This document shows positions 1 through 9,574 of a stretch of DNA of 42,708 nt, in pieces. Positions within the stretch are counted from its first letter, which is position 1, and each line of letters opens with the position of its first letter. The notes beneath the pieces are model-generated. The model worked only from the letters and a program-made list of their open reading frames with translations. It was not told the DNA's origin and did not search any database. The DNA lies in the NCBI GenBank assembly GCA_031266515.1, contig JAISAW010000087.1, positions 1 to 42,708 on the forward strand, read 5' to 3'. The position numbers were made by a program, and so were the translations under genes. Source of the DNA: Eubacteriales Family XIII. Incertae Sedis bacterium (GTDB taxonomy: Bacteria; Bacillota; Clostridia; Peptostreptococcales; Anaerovoracaceae).

Positions 1-2754
1 TCTCGAATCCGTTCAAGTTTTGAAAGCCATGAGAAAGAAGCGGCTGAGGAACAGAAAAGCCGCTTGATGCCGAGGCGAAAACCGAAAGCCATCGTCGAGG
101 AAGAAAAGAGGCAGGCTGAAGAGTCGGAAGAGCCCGAAGTTGAAGCCTCTGAGAGCGGAGGCGGAGAAGCCATTCCCGCGCCTGTCCTCGAAGCGGCCGC
201 CGCTTCGGAGGACGAGCCCCTGGCACAGGAACCAGTGCCTGCGGATAGTGGGCCCGAAACCGCCGAGACGAAATTGGAAATGCCTGAACAGGAAATCGCC
301 GCCTTGCCTGAAGACAAAACGGAAGAGCCTGCGGCGGATATCACGATGGGCGAAACTACGGCAGAAACGGTGGCGGAAGGGCTTCCCCTTGCCACAGGCA
401 AGCCGGAGGGGCAACCCGTCTCAGAGACGCCCACGCCTGTGTCCGCGCAGCCTGATGTGAAAGCGGCTGGAGATGGGCAGCCGACGGCACCCGAAACGCC
501 CGGGGCTGCGGCCGCCGAACCGAGAGCGCCTGAGGCCACTGCCGATCCTTCGGGCGGTGGTGATGCCGCTTCGGGCAAAAATGAAAAGCCCGAAACTGCT
601 GTGTCAGATCCGGTGTCCGCGGATATTCCAGTTGAAGCTTCAATGCCTGTTGCATCTTCAGCGTCCACAGCATCCGCAACGCCTGCAGAGCCGGGGAAAA
701 AGCCCGCGCCCGCACAGGATGCAAAATCCGAAAAGGCCCATAAATCAGGCAAACCAAAGGACAAGAAAGGCGGCAAGGGGAAAGAAGCCGCAAAGAAACC
801 GGAAGACCAAAAATCCCGTCCGCACAAGAAGGGCGGCAAGCCCGACAGGAAAGGCGGCGCGGTTACGGACTCCAGAGGCGGCAAAAGAGCGCCTATACTG
901 GAATCCCGTTCGCTCGAAAAAAAGCCTCTCAGGTCGGCGCACAGGCACAGGCCTCAGCAGAAACCCGATCAGGGAGCCGATTCAAGGTTTGAAAACCTCG
1001 AACCCGGCACTGTAATAGTAAACGTGCCTATCACTGTGGCCGGTCTGGCTGAGCAAATCGAAGTGACGACGTCAGAGATAATCCTCGCGCTGATGAAGAT
1101 GGGCATTATGGCGAATATCAACCAAAACCTAGATGAAGAGACGGTGGAGCTTCTCGCAATCGAGCTTGATGTGAAAGTGGTGATCGGAGTAGACGAAGGC
1201 GAGATCATCGAAGAGGGGCTCGACGAGTTCGAAGACGATCCGGAAGACCTCGTCGCAAGGCCTCCGATCGTGACGGTCATGGGGCACGTCGACCATGGCA
1301 AGACCTCCCTGCTTGACGCCATCCGGAAGACGAACGTGACGGACAGGGAAGCGGGAGGCATCACTCAGCATATAGGTGCTTCTGAAGTCTATATCAATGA
1401 ACACAAGATAGTTTTCCTGGACACGCCTGGCCACGAAGCTTTCACGGCCATGAGGGCGAGAGGCGCGCACGTCACCGATATAGCCGTGCTCGTGGTGGCG
1501 GCGGACGACGGAGTCATGCCGCAGACGCTCGAATCCGTGAGCCACGCGAAAGCTGCCGGCGTCCCCATCATTGTGGCTATAAACAAGATCGACAAACCTG
1601 GCGCGAACCCCGAGAGGGTGAAGCAGGAGCTGTCGCAGCACGGAGTGGTGGTGGAAGACTACGGCGGGGAGACCATCTCCGTGCCCGTCAGCGCGAAGAC
1701 CGGCGACGGGATCACAGAACTGCTCGAAATGATCCTGCTCCAGGCGGACGTCCTGGAGCTGACGGCAAACCCGGACAGGCTTGCAGTGGGGACCGTGATT
1801 GAGGCCCGTCTCGACCGCAACAAGGGCCCGATATCCACAGTCCTTGTCCTCAATGGCACACTGACCAGGGATCTCAGCATAGTGGCCGGCGTCACAAGCG
1901 CAAAGATCAGGACGATGACCGACTACAAAGGAAAGCCCATAAAGAAAGCGGGGCCCGCCACAGCCGTGGAGATAACAGGATTTTCCGACGTGCCTCAGGC
2001 TGGCGACAAATTCAATGCCCTCGACGACGACAGGCTGGCCCGCGAGATAGCGGAGAAGAGGCGTATCAGGCAACGCGAACAGGTGATGGCGAAGACATCC
2101 GGCGCAAGCCTTGAAAACCTGTTTTCGAGGATACAGGAGGGCGAGACCAAAGAACTGAATGTGGTGCTGAAAGCTGATGTGATAGGATCCGTCGGCGCCA
2201 TTGCCGCTTCGCTCGAACAAATCGATATCGAAGGGGTGAAGGTACACATCATCCACAGGGGCGTAGGCACCGTCACAGAATCCGACGTCATGCTCGCGGG
2301 GACGGCGGGCGCGATCATCATAGGGTTCAATGTGAGGCCTTCGACTACCGTGATGTCCCTCTCCGAAACGGAAGGGGTGGAAATCCGCCTGTACAGGGTC
2401 ATATATGACGTGATCGATGAAGTCACTTCCGCAATGAAAGGCATGCTCGATCCGGAGTACAGGGAAGTGGTGCTCGGCAAGGCTGAAGTCCGAGAGACCT
2501 TCAAAGTCCCGAACATCGGTCTGGTGGCGGGCTGTTACGTCCAGGAAGGGAAGATACTGAGGAACACGGAAATAAGATTGGTCCGTGATGGCATAGTCAT
2601 ACACGAGGGAAAGATATCCTCTCTCAGAAGGTTTAAGGACGATGTGAGGGAAGTCGCACAGGGTTACGAATGCGGCATAGGAATCGAGAATTTCAATGAC
2701 ATCAAGATAGCCGACGTCATTGAAGCTTTCATGATGGAAGAAATAGAAAGGTAG
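1..2754 (+). CDS. infB: Translation initiation factor IF-2 (5' end lies outside the window)
   Basis: The frame is open from base 1 ([29 protein letters not shown]...). Low-complexity A/E/P/K-rich N-terminus, then the GTPase core [41 protein letters not shown] and IF-2 C-terminal domains. Confidence 0.97.
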   Translation, partial: SRIRSSFESHEKEAAEEQKSRLMPRRKPKAIVEEEKRQAEESEEPEVEASESGGGEAIPAPVLEAAAASEDEPLAQEPVPADSGPETAETKLEMPEQEIAALPEDKTEEPAADITMGETTAETVAEGLPLATGKPEGQPVSETPTPVSAQPDVKAAGDGQPTAPETPGAAAAEPRAPEATADPSGGGDAASGKNEKPETAVSDPVSADIPVEASMPVASSASTASATPAEPGKKPAPAQDAKSEKAHKSGKPKDKKGGKGKEAAKKPEDQKSRPHKKGGKPDRKGGAVTDSRGGKRAPILESRSLEKKPLRSAHRHRPQQKPDQGADSRFENLEPGTVIVNVPITVAGLAEQIEVTTSEIILALMKMGIMANINQNLDEETVELLAIELDVKVVIGVDEGEIIEEGLDEFEDDPEDLVARPPIVTVMGHVDHGKTSLLDAIRKTNVTDREAGGITQHIGASEVYINEHKIVFLDTPGHEAFTAMRARGAHVTDIAVLVVAADDGVMPQTLESVSHAKAAGVPIIVAINKIDKPGANPERVKQELSQHGVVVEDYGGETISVPVSAKTGDGITELLEMILLQADVLELTANPDRLAVGTVIEARLDRNKGPISTVLVLNGTLTRDLSIVAGVTSAKIRTMTDYKGKPIKKAGPATAVEITGFSDVPQAGDKFNALDDDRLAREIAEKRRIRQREQVMAKTSGASLENLFSRIQEGETKELNVVLKADVIGSVGAIAASLEQIDIEGVKVHIIHRGVGTVTESDVMLAGTAGAIIIGFNVRPSTTVMSLSETEGVEIRLYRVIYDVIDEVTSAMKGMLDPEYREVVLGKAEVRETFKVPNIGLVAGCYVQEGKILRNTEIRLVRDGIVIHEGKISSLRRFKDDVREVAQGYECGIGIENFNDIKIADVIEAFMMEEIER

Positions 2755-2755
2755 C

Positions 2756-4102
2756 ATGAGAAAGAACCACAGGGGCGAACGCCTTGGCGAAGAAATCCGC
2801 AAGATAGTAAGCGAGCTTGTCGTGAGGGGCGAATTGAAATACGCTTCGCCCGGGGACATGCTGAGCGTCACCCACGTCAAAGCTGCAGACGACGGCAGCT
2901 TTGCGACGGTTTACTATACTTCCCTGAACCACGATGCCGATTCATCCCTTCTCGCGTTTGAGAAGGCAAAGGGCTTCATCAGGACGGAAGTGGCAGGCAA
3001 GCTGCGCCTGAGACACGCCCCCGAGCTCAGATTCAAACGGGACGAGGCGCTTGAGTACGGCATGAAAATCGACAGACTCCTGGATACCCTCGATATCAGG
3101 AAAGACGAAGAGGTTCCCGTCGGCGATACTGTTGATTACAACGCCATGTTTGAAATCATCGACGATCATGAGCTTATTTTCGCTGTCCCGCATATACGCG
3201 TCGATGGAGACACCCTGGGGTCAGCCGTGGCTCTCGCCCTCACCTTGAGGGAACTCGGAAAAGAAGTATATGTGGTCATAGACGAGGAGATCCCCCGCAA
3301 CCTGAGGATAGTGGATACGAGGGTGTGCATCACTTCAGAGAAGGCTGATATGATCATTTCGGAGAAGCCGGAGTATTTGGCTGTCGCGGTCGACTACGCG
3401 GAAAAAACACGCACTGAAGGGCGCGAGAAATACTTCGATGGCGCAAAGGCAACGGTTTGTTTCGATCACCATGCTACATCAAGCCCGGTATGTGATTTCA
3501 ATATCATTGAAGCGGATTCAGGCTCGACCGCCGAAGTGGTATTTCATTTCATTGAGGCAAATGACCTGCCGTTTACCGAGGAAATAGCTGTGGCGCTCTA
3601 CGTGGGGATTGTGACGGACACTGGCAAATTCCAGTATTCCTCAGTCACGGCCGAAACCCACCGGATCGCCGGCGCGCTGATAGGCCTGGGTGCCGACGTC
3701 GCCGAAATAAACAACTGCGTCTACGACAATGTCGCCATGGGCCAGATCCTCCTGGAAAGGTCGCTGCTCGATTCCCTGGAGTTTGAAGCCGAAGGGAAGA
3801 TCGCGGTGGGCATCGTCACGAGGGCCGACTTTGAGAAGACGGGAGCAGGTGACAGCGATACAGAAGGCCTGGTGGAAAAGCTCCGTAGCATAGAGGGTGT
3901 GGAAGTCGCGGTATTTCTGCGCGAAACGAAAGACGGCAAAGTGAAGGCTTCGCTGAGATCGAAAGGCAGCTTCGACGTGTCATCTCTGTCGGCGGGGTAC
4001 GGCGGTGGCGGGCATGAGCGTGCTGCGGGCTTTACAGTTGACGAGGGTATTGAAAGTATCCGCAGCAAGCTGGTCGCGGAAGTGAAGGCAGGCCTTGGAT
4101 AG
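2756..4102 (+). CDS. Fusion protein: ribosome-binding factor A domain + DHH/DHHA1 phosphoesterase (NrnA-like oligoribonuclease/pAp phosphatase)
   Basis: N-terminal ~120 aa are RbfA-like (RGERLGEEIRKIVSELVVRGELK...SVTHVKAADDGSFATVYYT). The C-terminal part has the DHH-family motifs HIRVDGDTLGS, CFDHHATS, DTGKFQYSS and GGGHERAAGF. One uninterrupted frame. Confidence 0.9.
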   Translation: MRKNHRGERLGEEIRKIVSELVVRGELKYASPGDMLSVTHVKAADDGSFATVYYTSLNHDADSSLLAFEKAKGFIRTEVAGKLRLRHAPELRFKRDEALEYGMKIDRLLDTLDIRKDEEVPVGDTVDYNAMFEIIDDHELIFAVPHIRVDGDTLGSAVALALTLRELGKEVYVVIDEEIPRNLRIVDTRVCITSEKADMIISEKPEYLAVAVDYAEKTRTEGREKYFDGAKATVCFDHHATSSPVCDFNIIEADSGSTAEVVFHFIEANDLPFTEEIAVALYVGIVTDTGKFQYSSVTAETHRIAGALIGLGADVAEINNCVYDNVAMGQILLERSLLDSLEFEAEGKIAVGIVTRADFEKTGAGDSDTEGLVEKLRSIEGVEVAVFLRETKDGKVKASLRSKGSFDVSSLSAGYGGGGHERAAGFTVDEGIESIRSKLVAEVKAGLG

Positions 4103-4216
4103 AAGCGCGGTATGCTCTGGAGTGCGAAAAAGTATCTGTGCCAACTCAAATTGCAAAGAGACGAGTCTGAAATATATGCGAGACGCATGCGAGGGAAGGG
4201 CGCGATAGCTTACTGA

Positions 4217-5173
4217 ATGAATGAAATCAACGGCATCATCATAGTCGACAAACCCTCGGGGATCACATCACACGACGTGGTCTACCGCCTCAGAAAAGCG
4301 TCAGGAATAAAACGGGTGGGGCATTCGGGGACTCTTGACCCGATGGCGACGGGAGTCCTTCCCGTATTCTTCGGCAAAGCCACAAGGATAATAGAATACC
4401 TCAGCCCGCCGGATGACGACGCGGCAAAAGTATATGAATGCACCATGCTTCTCGGCAGCGAGTATGACACCCTGGATACGACCGGGACATTGACCGCCGT
4501 TCATGCCGGGAGCTTCCCCGGCGACAGTGAGATAGAGGAAGTCTTGCTTGGAATGGCAGGAGAGAGTGAGCAGTACCCGCCGGCTTACAGCGCGGTAAGC
4601 GTGGACGGCAAAAGGCTCTATACCTATGCGCGGCGCGGGGAGGAGATCCCAAAGGAGAAACTGCGCCCGCGGAAAATCCGCATTAAAAGCATTGAGTCTG
4701 TCAGTGTGAACCGTTTCGGGGACGCGCCCGAGGCGAGCTTCACCGTCACCTGTTCGAAAGGGGTCTATATCCGGACGCTTTGCTCCGACGCCGGGCGACT
4801 GCTCGGTTGCGGTGGGGCTATGAGCGCCCTCAGGCGGACGGCGAGTGACGGCTTTTCGATAGAAAATGCCGTGGTGCCCGACAACTTGAAATCTCCCGAA
4901 GATGTGCACCGCGCGCTTATGCCGATTGACAGTGCGCTGGCCCATATGCCGAAAGTGGAGCTTGACGCCGCAAGTGCGGCGAAATTTGCTAACGGGCTTG
5001 CTGTGAATGTGCGTCTTGCCTGCGGCGCTTCTGAAGGAACGCGGGCGGGTGACCGTGAAAGCCCTGGGCCAAAAGCAGCCGCCCGAACGGTCAGGGTTTA
5101 TTCCGGCGAAGTGCTGACAGGGATTGGAACCCTCTGTTCCGGCCAGGTGCGGCCGAAAAAGGTATTGCGCTGA
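4217..5173 (+). CDS. truB: tRNA pseudouridine(55) synthase TruB
   Basis: GIIIVDKPSGITSHDVV...RVGHSGTLDPMATGVLPV; YPPAYSAVSVDGKRLYTYARRGEEI. Confidence 0.97.
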   Translation: MNEINGIIIVDKPSGITSHDVVYRLRKASGIKRVGHSGTLDPMATGVLPVFFGKATRIIEYLSPPDDDAAKVYECTMLLGSEYDTLDTTGTLTAVHAGSFPGDSEIEEVLLGMAGESEQYPPAYSAVSVDGKRLYTYARRGEEIPKEKLRPRKIRIKSIESVSVNRFGDAPEASFTVTCSKGVYIRTLCSDAGRLLGCGGAMSALRRTASDGFSIENAVVPDNLKSPEDVHRALMPIDSALAHMPKVELDAASAAKFANGLAVNVRLACGASEGTRAGDRESPGPKAAARTVRVYSGEVLTGIGTLCSGQVRPKKVLR

Positions 5174-5182
5174 TTCTTCTGT

Positions 5183-5322
5183 TACGCCTAAGCGGAGTCG
5201 CCTTTTTGCCCCGAAGCTCTGCTTCGGCTGGCAAAACGGACAGCGAAGCGAGCAAAGCGAGCGTAGGAGTGAACGAAGCGAACGTTGCAGCAAGCGAGAT
5301 GCAATTGCCCCGCTTAGGCGTA
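5183..5322. repeat. Nested inverted-repeat element between convergent truB and ribF
   Basis: Outer perfect 13-bp inverted repeat tacgcctaagcgg (5183-5195) / ccgcttaggcgta (5310-5322). Inner hairpin ttttgccccgaagc-tct-gcttcgg-ct-ggcaaaa (5204-5236). Interior rich in gcgaagcgagc-type short repeats. Confidence 0.75.
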
Positions 5323-5339
5323 TGTGTGAACTCTTCTTT

Positions 5340-6353
5340 TTAACATCGAGCAATAAACCAGCTTGTCGCCGTATCTATATCAGCATGGATACCGCGTTTG
5401 AGTTCGTCCAGGCCCGCGTACTTTTTTTCGCCTCTTATCATTGACAGGAAATCCACCGTCAGGCACTTCCCGTAGATATTTGCGTCAAAGCCTATGATAT
5501 GGCTTTCCACTGTTATTGACTTGCCACCGACAGTGGGATTCATCCCGACATTTGTCACCGCAGGAAGCCTCGTGGGGACATCCGCATCCCAGGCGGCCGG
5601 GTTCGTCCTGTCGTTTGTCATCGCCGGCCGTTCAGTCGAAGCTGAATCTCCAATTATAACTTCCGTGACATACACACCGGGCTTCGGGATAGTCATCCCG
5701 GGATCCGGCAGGATGTTTGCTGTCGGTGCGCCCAGGGTCTTCCCCAGCTGTTTGCCCTTCACTATTTGCCCGGACATGGAGTAAGGCCTGCCAAGCATAG
5801 CCGCCGCGTCCTCTGCAAGGCCTTCTCCGAGCAGGCTTCTGATAGCTGTGCTGCTGACTTCCATACCGTCGACTTTCACGGCTTCCACGATAGTGATTCC
5901 AATGCTGAGTTCCACGCCGAGTGTTCGCAGCAGAGCTGCATCGCCTCTCGCCCGTGCTCCGAAGCGATGGTCCGGCCCCGTCACTATATGTGCCGCGTGA
6001 AGGCGTGAAGCCAGTACATCCCGTACATATTCTTCGGCGAGGATATTCATGAAGTCCTTCGAAAACGGAACGTTGAAAACCCGGTCGATCCCGAGGGCGG
6101 AAATCAATTCGATTTTCTGCTCTTCGGTGATGAGCCTTGAAGGTTCTCTGTCCGGGGCGATCAGCGAGAGCGGGTTTTTTGTAAATGTGAGCACTGCGGA
6201 AAGAAGCCCGTTTTTCTCGGCGATTTCTCTTGCGGCCTTTATGACCTTGACGTGCCCGAGATGCATTCCGTCAAACAGCCCGAGCGCGACGGCAATCGGC
6301 TCGCAGGCCGCGGCGACGCCGTCAATATTTCTGATTATCTCTATATTTCCCAT
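5340..6353 (-). CDS. ribF: Bifunctional riboflavin kinase/FAD synthetase RibF
   Basis: VALGLFDGMHLGHVKVI...; TGPDHRFGARARGD; SSTAIRSLL; riboflavin kinase part GRPYSMSGQIVKGKQLGKTLGAPTANI...PGVYVTEV. Confidence 0.95.
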   Translation of the reverse strand: MGNIEIIRNIDGVAAACEPIAVALGLFDGMHLGHVKVIKAAREIAEKNGLLSAVLTFTKNPLSLIAPDREPSRLITEEQKIELISALGIDRVFNVPFSKDFMNILAEEYVRDVLASRLHAAHIVTGPDHRFGARARGDAALLRTLGVELSIGITIVEAVKVDGMEVSSTAIRSLLGEGLAEDAAAMLGRPYSMSGQIVKGKQLGKTLGAPTANILPDPGMTIPKPGVYVTEVIIGDSASTERPAMTNDRTNPAAWDADVPTRLPAVTNVGMNPTVGGKSITVESHIIGFDANIYGKCLTVDFLSMIRGEKKYAGLDELKRGIHADIDTATSWFIARC

Positions 6354-6503
6354 AGAGGTGAGTATAACAGTTTCGTACCGGCTTATGCCAGAGTCTCAGA
6401 GATGCGGATAGCGCGGAAAGTATCCCATAACCTGCTTTTATATATTATTTTTCCGAAAGAAAAGCCAATATGTGTAAACTGTGACTAAGTATATACAGGC
6501 AGG

Positions 6504-6837
6504 GAAATTATTACCCCGGCAGCAAATAGCAGGAAGTCGCGCCGGTCTTTCCGCTAATCTGCTTTGTTGGCGAAATCCTTACATACTGCCCGCTTAGGAT
6601 GAGACTCGTCTTCGACTCGCAGCTGCTTAGGATGAGACTCGTCTTCGACTCGCAGCTGCTTAGGATGAGACTCGTCTTCGACTCGCAGCTGCTTAGGATG
6701 AGACTCGTCTTCGACTCGCAGCTGCTTAGGATGAGACTCACTTCGTTCGCAGCTATATGCGCGGTTTCGCCGCCGCGCATATCAGCTGAAACCCTCGGCA
6801 CTTTATTCCTGCTATTTGTTGCCGGGGTAATAACTTT
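6504..6837. mobile_element. MITE-like element with ~32-bp near-perfect terminal inverted repeats
   Basis: Left end gaaattattaccccggcagcaaatagcaggaa (6504-6535) against right end ttcctgctatttgttgccggggtaataacttt (6806-6837), inverted with about 2 mismatches. No transposase inside. Confidence 0.6.
6592..6754. repeat. 33-bp tandem repeat, 4 perfect copies + 1 degenerate copy
   Basis: Unit gcttaggatgagactcgtcttcgactcgcagct at 6592, 6625, 6658 and 6691; fifth degenerate copy 6724-6754. Confidence 0.95.
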
Positions 6838-6847
6838 CTTTAGACAA

Positions 6848-6877
6848 TTGACCTTTATAGCTGAATTATGCTATGAT
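6848..6877 (+). promoter_or_regulatory. Putative sigma-A promoter of the toxin-antitoxin operon
   Basis: TTGACC (6848-6853), 18-bp spacer, TATGAT (6872-6877), just upstream of tggaggtg-atg. Confidence 0.55.
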
Positions 6878-6897
6878 ACGACTATGGAGGTGTTTAC

Positions 6898-7197
6898 ATG
6901 AAAATACAGTCATCTGCTGAACTTAGAAATAACTACCGCAAGGTCGCCGACGAGTGCATCAGGAGCGGGGAGCCAATCTATATCACAAACAACGGAGAGG
7001 GCGAACTCGTCGTCATGTCGATACAGGCATACAGCGAAGAGCAGACCCGGTTGAAAATCAAGAAGGAATTGCTGCGTATCCAAGTTGAAAAGGCTGCCGG
7101 CAAATTCGAGTATATCCCGTATGATGAATTCAAGGAACGTCTCGGCAAATCCTCCCGGGTAGCCGAAGATTTTGACATCGTAAAAGACTATGAGTAG
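6898..7197 (+). CDS. Antitoxin, Phd/YefM family
   Basis: MKIQSSAELRNNYRKVADECIRSGEPIYITNNGEGELVVMSIQAYSE is the typical Phd/YefM N-terminus. Overlaps the downstream toxin start by 8 nt. Confidence 0.85.
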   Translation: MKIQSSAELRNNYRKVADECIRSGEPIYITNNGEGELVVMSIQAYSEEQTRLKIKKELLRIQVEKAAGKFEYIPYDEFKERLGKSSRVAEDFDIVKDYE

Positions 7198-7495
7198 TGG
7201 TATTTATAAGGTCAGGGTCAGCACTCAGGCGTATTACGCTCTTGACGCGCACATAGAGTTCCTCTCTCGCGTCAGCCCGAAAGCCGCCGCCACGCAAAAG
7301 AAAAAGTTGTTTGCGAAGATTTCGAATCTTGGACTCAACCCATACCGCCACCCTGTTTTCGATGCCGATCCAGATATGCCCGAATACCGGAAGATGGTCA
7401 TAGACCGTTACATTATCCTCTACCTCATCAACGAAAAAGATAAAGCCGTCGAGGTGGATCTGGTATGGGACTCGCGCATGGACAACCTTCTCTAG
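7190..7495 (+). CDS. RelE/ParE-family toxin
   Basis: Short basic protein YKVRVSTQAYYALDAHIEFLSRVSPKAAATQKKKLFAKISNLGLNPYRHP...YRKMVIDRYIILYLI, paired with the antitoxin. Confidence 0.85.
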   Translation: MSSGIYKVRVSTQAYYALDAHIEFLSRVSPKAAATQKKKLFAKISNLGLNPYRHPVFDADPDMPEYRKMVIDRYIILYLINEKDKAVEVDLVWDSRMDNLL

Positions 7496-7671
7496 CGTAT
7501 CAATGCAATGAAGTTTAGAAAAGGAGCCTTAAAGAAACTCAAAACCAACATTTTGTTTGCCATATAGGAAATTGATTTTTACTTGAAAAACCGTAACGCG
7601 CAGAGTATTATAACGAAGCACGTTAAAATCGTTGAAGACGTAGTAAATGCAGTGAAGGAGGTGACGAAGTA

Positions 7672-7851
7672 ATGGCGCAGGTGATAGTTCGCGAGAATGA
7701 AAGCCTCGAGAGCGCTCTCAAAAGGTTCAAACGCTCTTGTGCAAGAGACGGAGTTATGTCCGAGCTGCGAAAGAGAGAGCACTACGAGAAGCCGAGCGTA
7801 CGCAGGAAGAAAAAGTCCGAGGCGGCGCGCAAGAAGGCAAGAAAATATTAA
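7672..7851 (+). CDS. rpsU: Small ribosomal subunit protein bS21 (59 aa, absent from the ORF track)
   Basis: Read directly: [59 protein letters not shown]; aaggaggtg upstream. Confidence 0.95.
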   Translation: MAQVIVRENESLESALKRFKRSCARDGVMSELRKREHYEKPSVRRKKKSEAARKKARKY

Positions 7852-7861
7852 GGGCAAGATG

Positions 7862-7894
7862 AAAAGGGCGGTGGAGACACCGCTCTTTTTTAAA
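7862..7894 (+). terminator. Rho-independent terminator after rpsU
   Basis: agggcggtg-gaga-caccgctcttttttaaaa: GC-rich stem followed by a T run. Confidence 0.75.
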
Positions 7895-7924
7895 ACAGGC
7901 GGCAAATATGGTATAATCCGACCG

Positions 7925-8893
7925 ATGGAAAAAGACACTGCAGAAATCATCCGCATACCACTTAATTCACAAACGGACGCCGGCGCGGTTTTCGGCGCTC
8001 ACGATACCAACCTCAGGCTTATAGAGAACGCTTTTGGCGTGGATGTCGTCCTTCGAAGGGATGAACTCGTCGTCAGCGGCGGGAGAGCCGCCCTCGCCGC
8101 AGGCGCTATTGAAGACATCATCTGGATCACCGGCGCGGGGGAGAGCATTGACGAACAAAAACTCGACTACGTGATTGACCTGGCCCAGGGCGGTTCGTCC
8201 TATCGTGAGAGCGGGGTGAACAAGGATATCGTGGCTTTTTCCCACAAAGGGAAGCCCGTCAAGGCGAAGACCCTTGGGCAAACCAAATACGTCGAAGCCA
8301 TCAAAGGCCGGGACATCGTGTTTGGCATAGGCCCCGCAGGGACAGGAAAGACCTACCTCGCCGTGGCTATGGCGGTGAGCGCCTTTAAAGGAAGAAGCGT
8401 TGAGAAGATCATCCTTGCAAGGCCAGCCGTCGAAGCGGGCGAAAGGCTCGGCTTCCTTCCCGGCGACCTGCAGGAAAAAGTCGATCCCTACCTGAGGCCT
8501 CTCTACGACGCCCTCTACGATATCATGGGCAGGGACCAGACATTGCGGCTAAAGGAAAAGGAAGCGATCGAGGTAGTGCCACTCGCTTATATGAGAGGCC
8601 GGACTCTGGACAATTCTTTTATCATCCTCGATGAAGCGCAAAACACCACGAGGGAACAGATGAAGATGTTTTTGACGAGGATGGGCTTCGGGTCAAAGAT
8701 GGTGATCAACGGGGACGTCACGCAGATCGACCTCCCGGAGGGCAGGCAGTCCGGATTGCTCCACGCCGGGAAGGTGCTTGAAGGTGTACGGGAAATATCA
8801 TTTTGCACACTCAGTGAAAGCGATGTCGTCCGCCATAAACTCGTGAAGAAAATAATCGGCGCTTACGAAAAATACGAAAAGAAAAACAGATGA
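7925..8893 (+). CDS. phoH: PhoH-family ATPase
   Basis: GIGPAGTGKTYLAVAMAV; LARPAVEAGERLGFLPGDLQEKVDPYLRPLYDAL; FIILDEAQNTTREQMKMFLTRMG. Start set at MEKDTAE; the upstream extension of the 7697 ORF overlaps rpsU. Confidence 0.95.
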   Translation: MEKDTAEIIRIPLNSQTDAGAVFGAHDTNLRLIENAFGVDVVLRRDELVVSGGRAALAAGAIEDIIWITGAGESIDEQKLDYVIDLAQGGSSYRESGVNKDIVAFSHKGKPVKAKTLGQTKYVEAIKGRDIVFGIGPAGTGKTYLAVAMAVSAFKGRSVEKIILARPAVEAGERLGFLPGDLQEKVDPYLRPLYDALYDIMGRDQTLRLKEKEAIEVVPLAYMRGRTLDNSFIILDEAQNTTREQMKMFLTRMGFGSKMVINGDVTQIDLPEGRQSGLLHAGKVLEGVREISFCTLSESDVVRHKLVKKIIGAYEKYEKKNR

Positions 8894-9564
8894 ATTTGAT
8901 TGTTGACGACGAGAAAGGGCTGCTTCGGCTTGACCGGGCGCTTTTGACACGCATGGCGGAGACAGCCGTCCGCGCAGAGATTGCCGCCGCAAAAACCGCC
9001 ACAGCCACAACCATCGCTGTAGCCGCAGAGATCGCCGCCGAAGCAACAGAAGCCGCCGCAGTCGCTACAGAAGCCACAACAGCATCCTCCACAAAAACCG
9101 CCGCCGCCGAAATCAGCCTTTCAGTCGTCACCCCCGAAGAAATGCGCGAGTTGAACAAAACCCACAGAGGCATTGACGAGTCCACGGACGTTCTCTCCTT
9201 CCCGCAGTTTGAAAGCGCAGGCGAGGTGAGGGCTGCGGCCGAAGCAGGGCGGGCGTTTTCCCTCGGCGACATTGTGATAAATACCGAAGCGGCCGAAGCC
9301 CAGGCCGAGGACTACGGGCATTCGGCGGAGCGTGAGCAAGCCTACCTGTTCATACACGGTTTGCTCCACCTGCTCGGCCATGACCATGAAGATGAGGCGG
9401 GCAAAGCCGCTATGCGCGAAGCGGAGGAGTCAGCCCTTTCGGAAGCCGGCCTCGGAGACCGGAATCCATTATTTAACACGGGGCTCAAAAAGCCCGGATT
9501 TCACCCGGAGCCCAAAGGGCCAAAAGAACTCAAAGAGTCCAAAGAACGCGAAGAGAAGGGATGA
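8890..9564 (+). CDS. ybeY: Endoribonuclease YbeY with an Ala/Thr-rich insertion
   Basis: HRGIDESTDVLSFPQFE; metal motif HGLLHLLGHDHE; low-complexity segment of about 50 aa (AEIAAAKTATATTIAVAAEIAAEATEAAAVATEATTASSTKTAAAE). Confidence 0.93.
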   Translation: MNLIVDDEKGLLRLDRALLTRMAETAVRAEIAAAKTATATTIAVAAEIAAEATEAAAVATEATTASSTKTAAAEISLSVVTPEEMRELNKTHRGIDESTDVLSFPQFESAGEVRAAAEAGRAFSLGDIVINTEAAEAQAEDYGHSAEREQAYLFIHGLLHLLGHDHEDEAGKAAMREAEESALSEAGLGDRNPLFNTGLKKPGFHPEPKGPKELKESKEREEKG

Positions 9565-9574
9565 GGAAACAGCG

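Noticed and set aside
1129-2880. 583-aa minus-strand ORF opposite infB/rbfA
   Set aside because: Antisense to clearly conserved IF-2 coding sequence; the composition allows long antisense frames; no recognisable domain. The same applies to 4301-5353(-), 25070-25849(-), 28864-29826(-), 34881-35510(-) and similar.
6592-6754. Possible CRISPR array
   Set aside because: The 33-bp units are contiguous tandem repeats with no spacers and no cas genes.
6511-6901. ORFs 6511-6801(-) and 6599-6901(+) as repeat proteins
   Set aside because: They exist only because the 33-bp tandem repeat is a multiple of three and lacks stops; no start context or homology.
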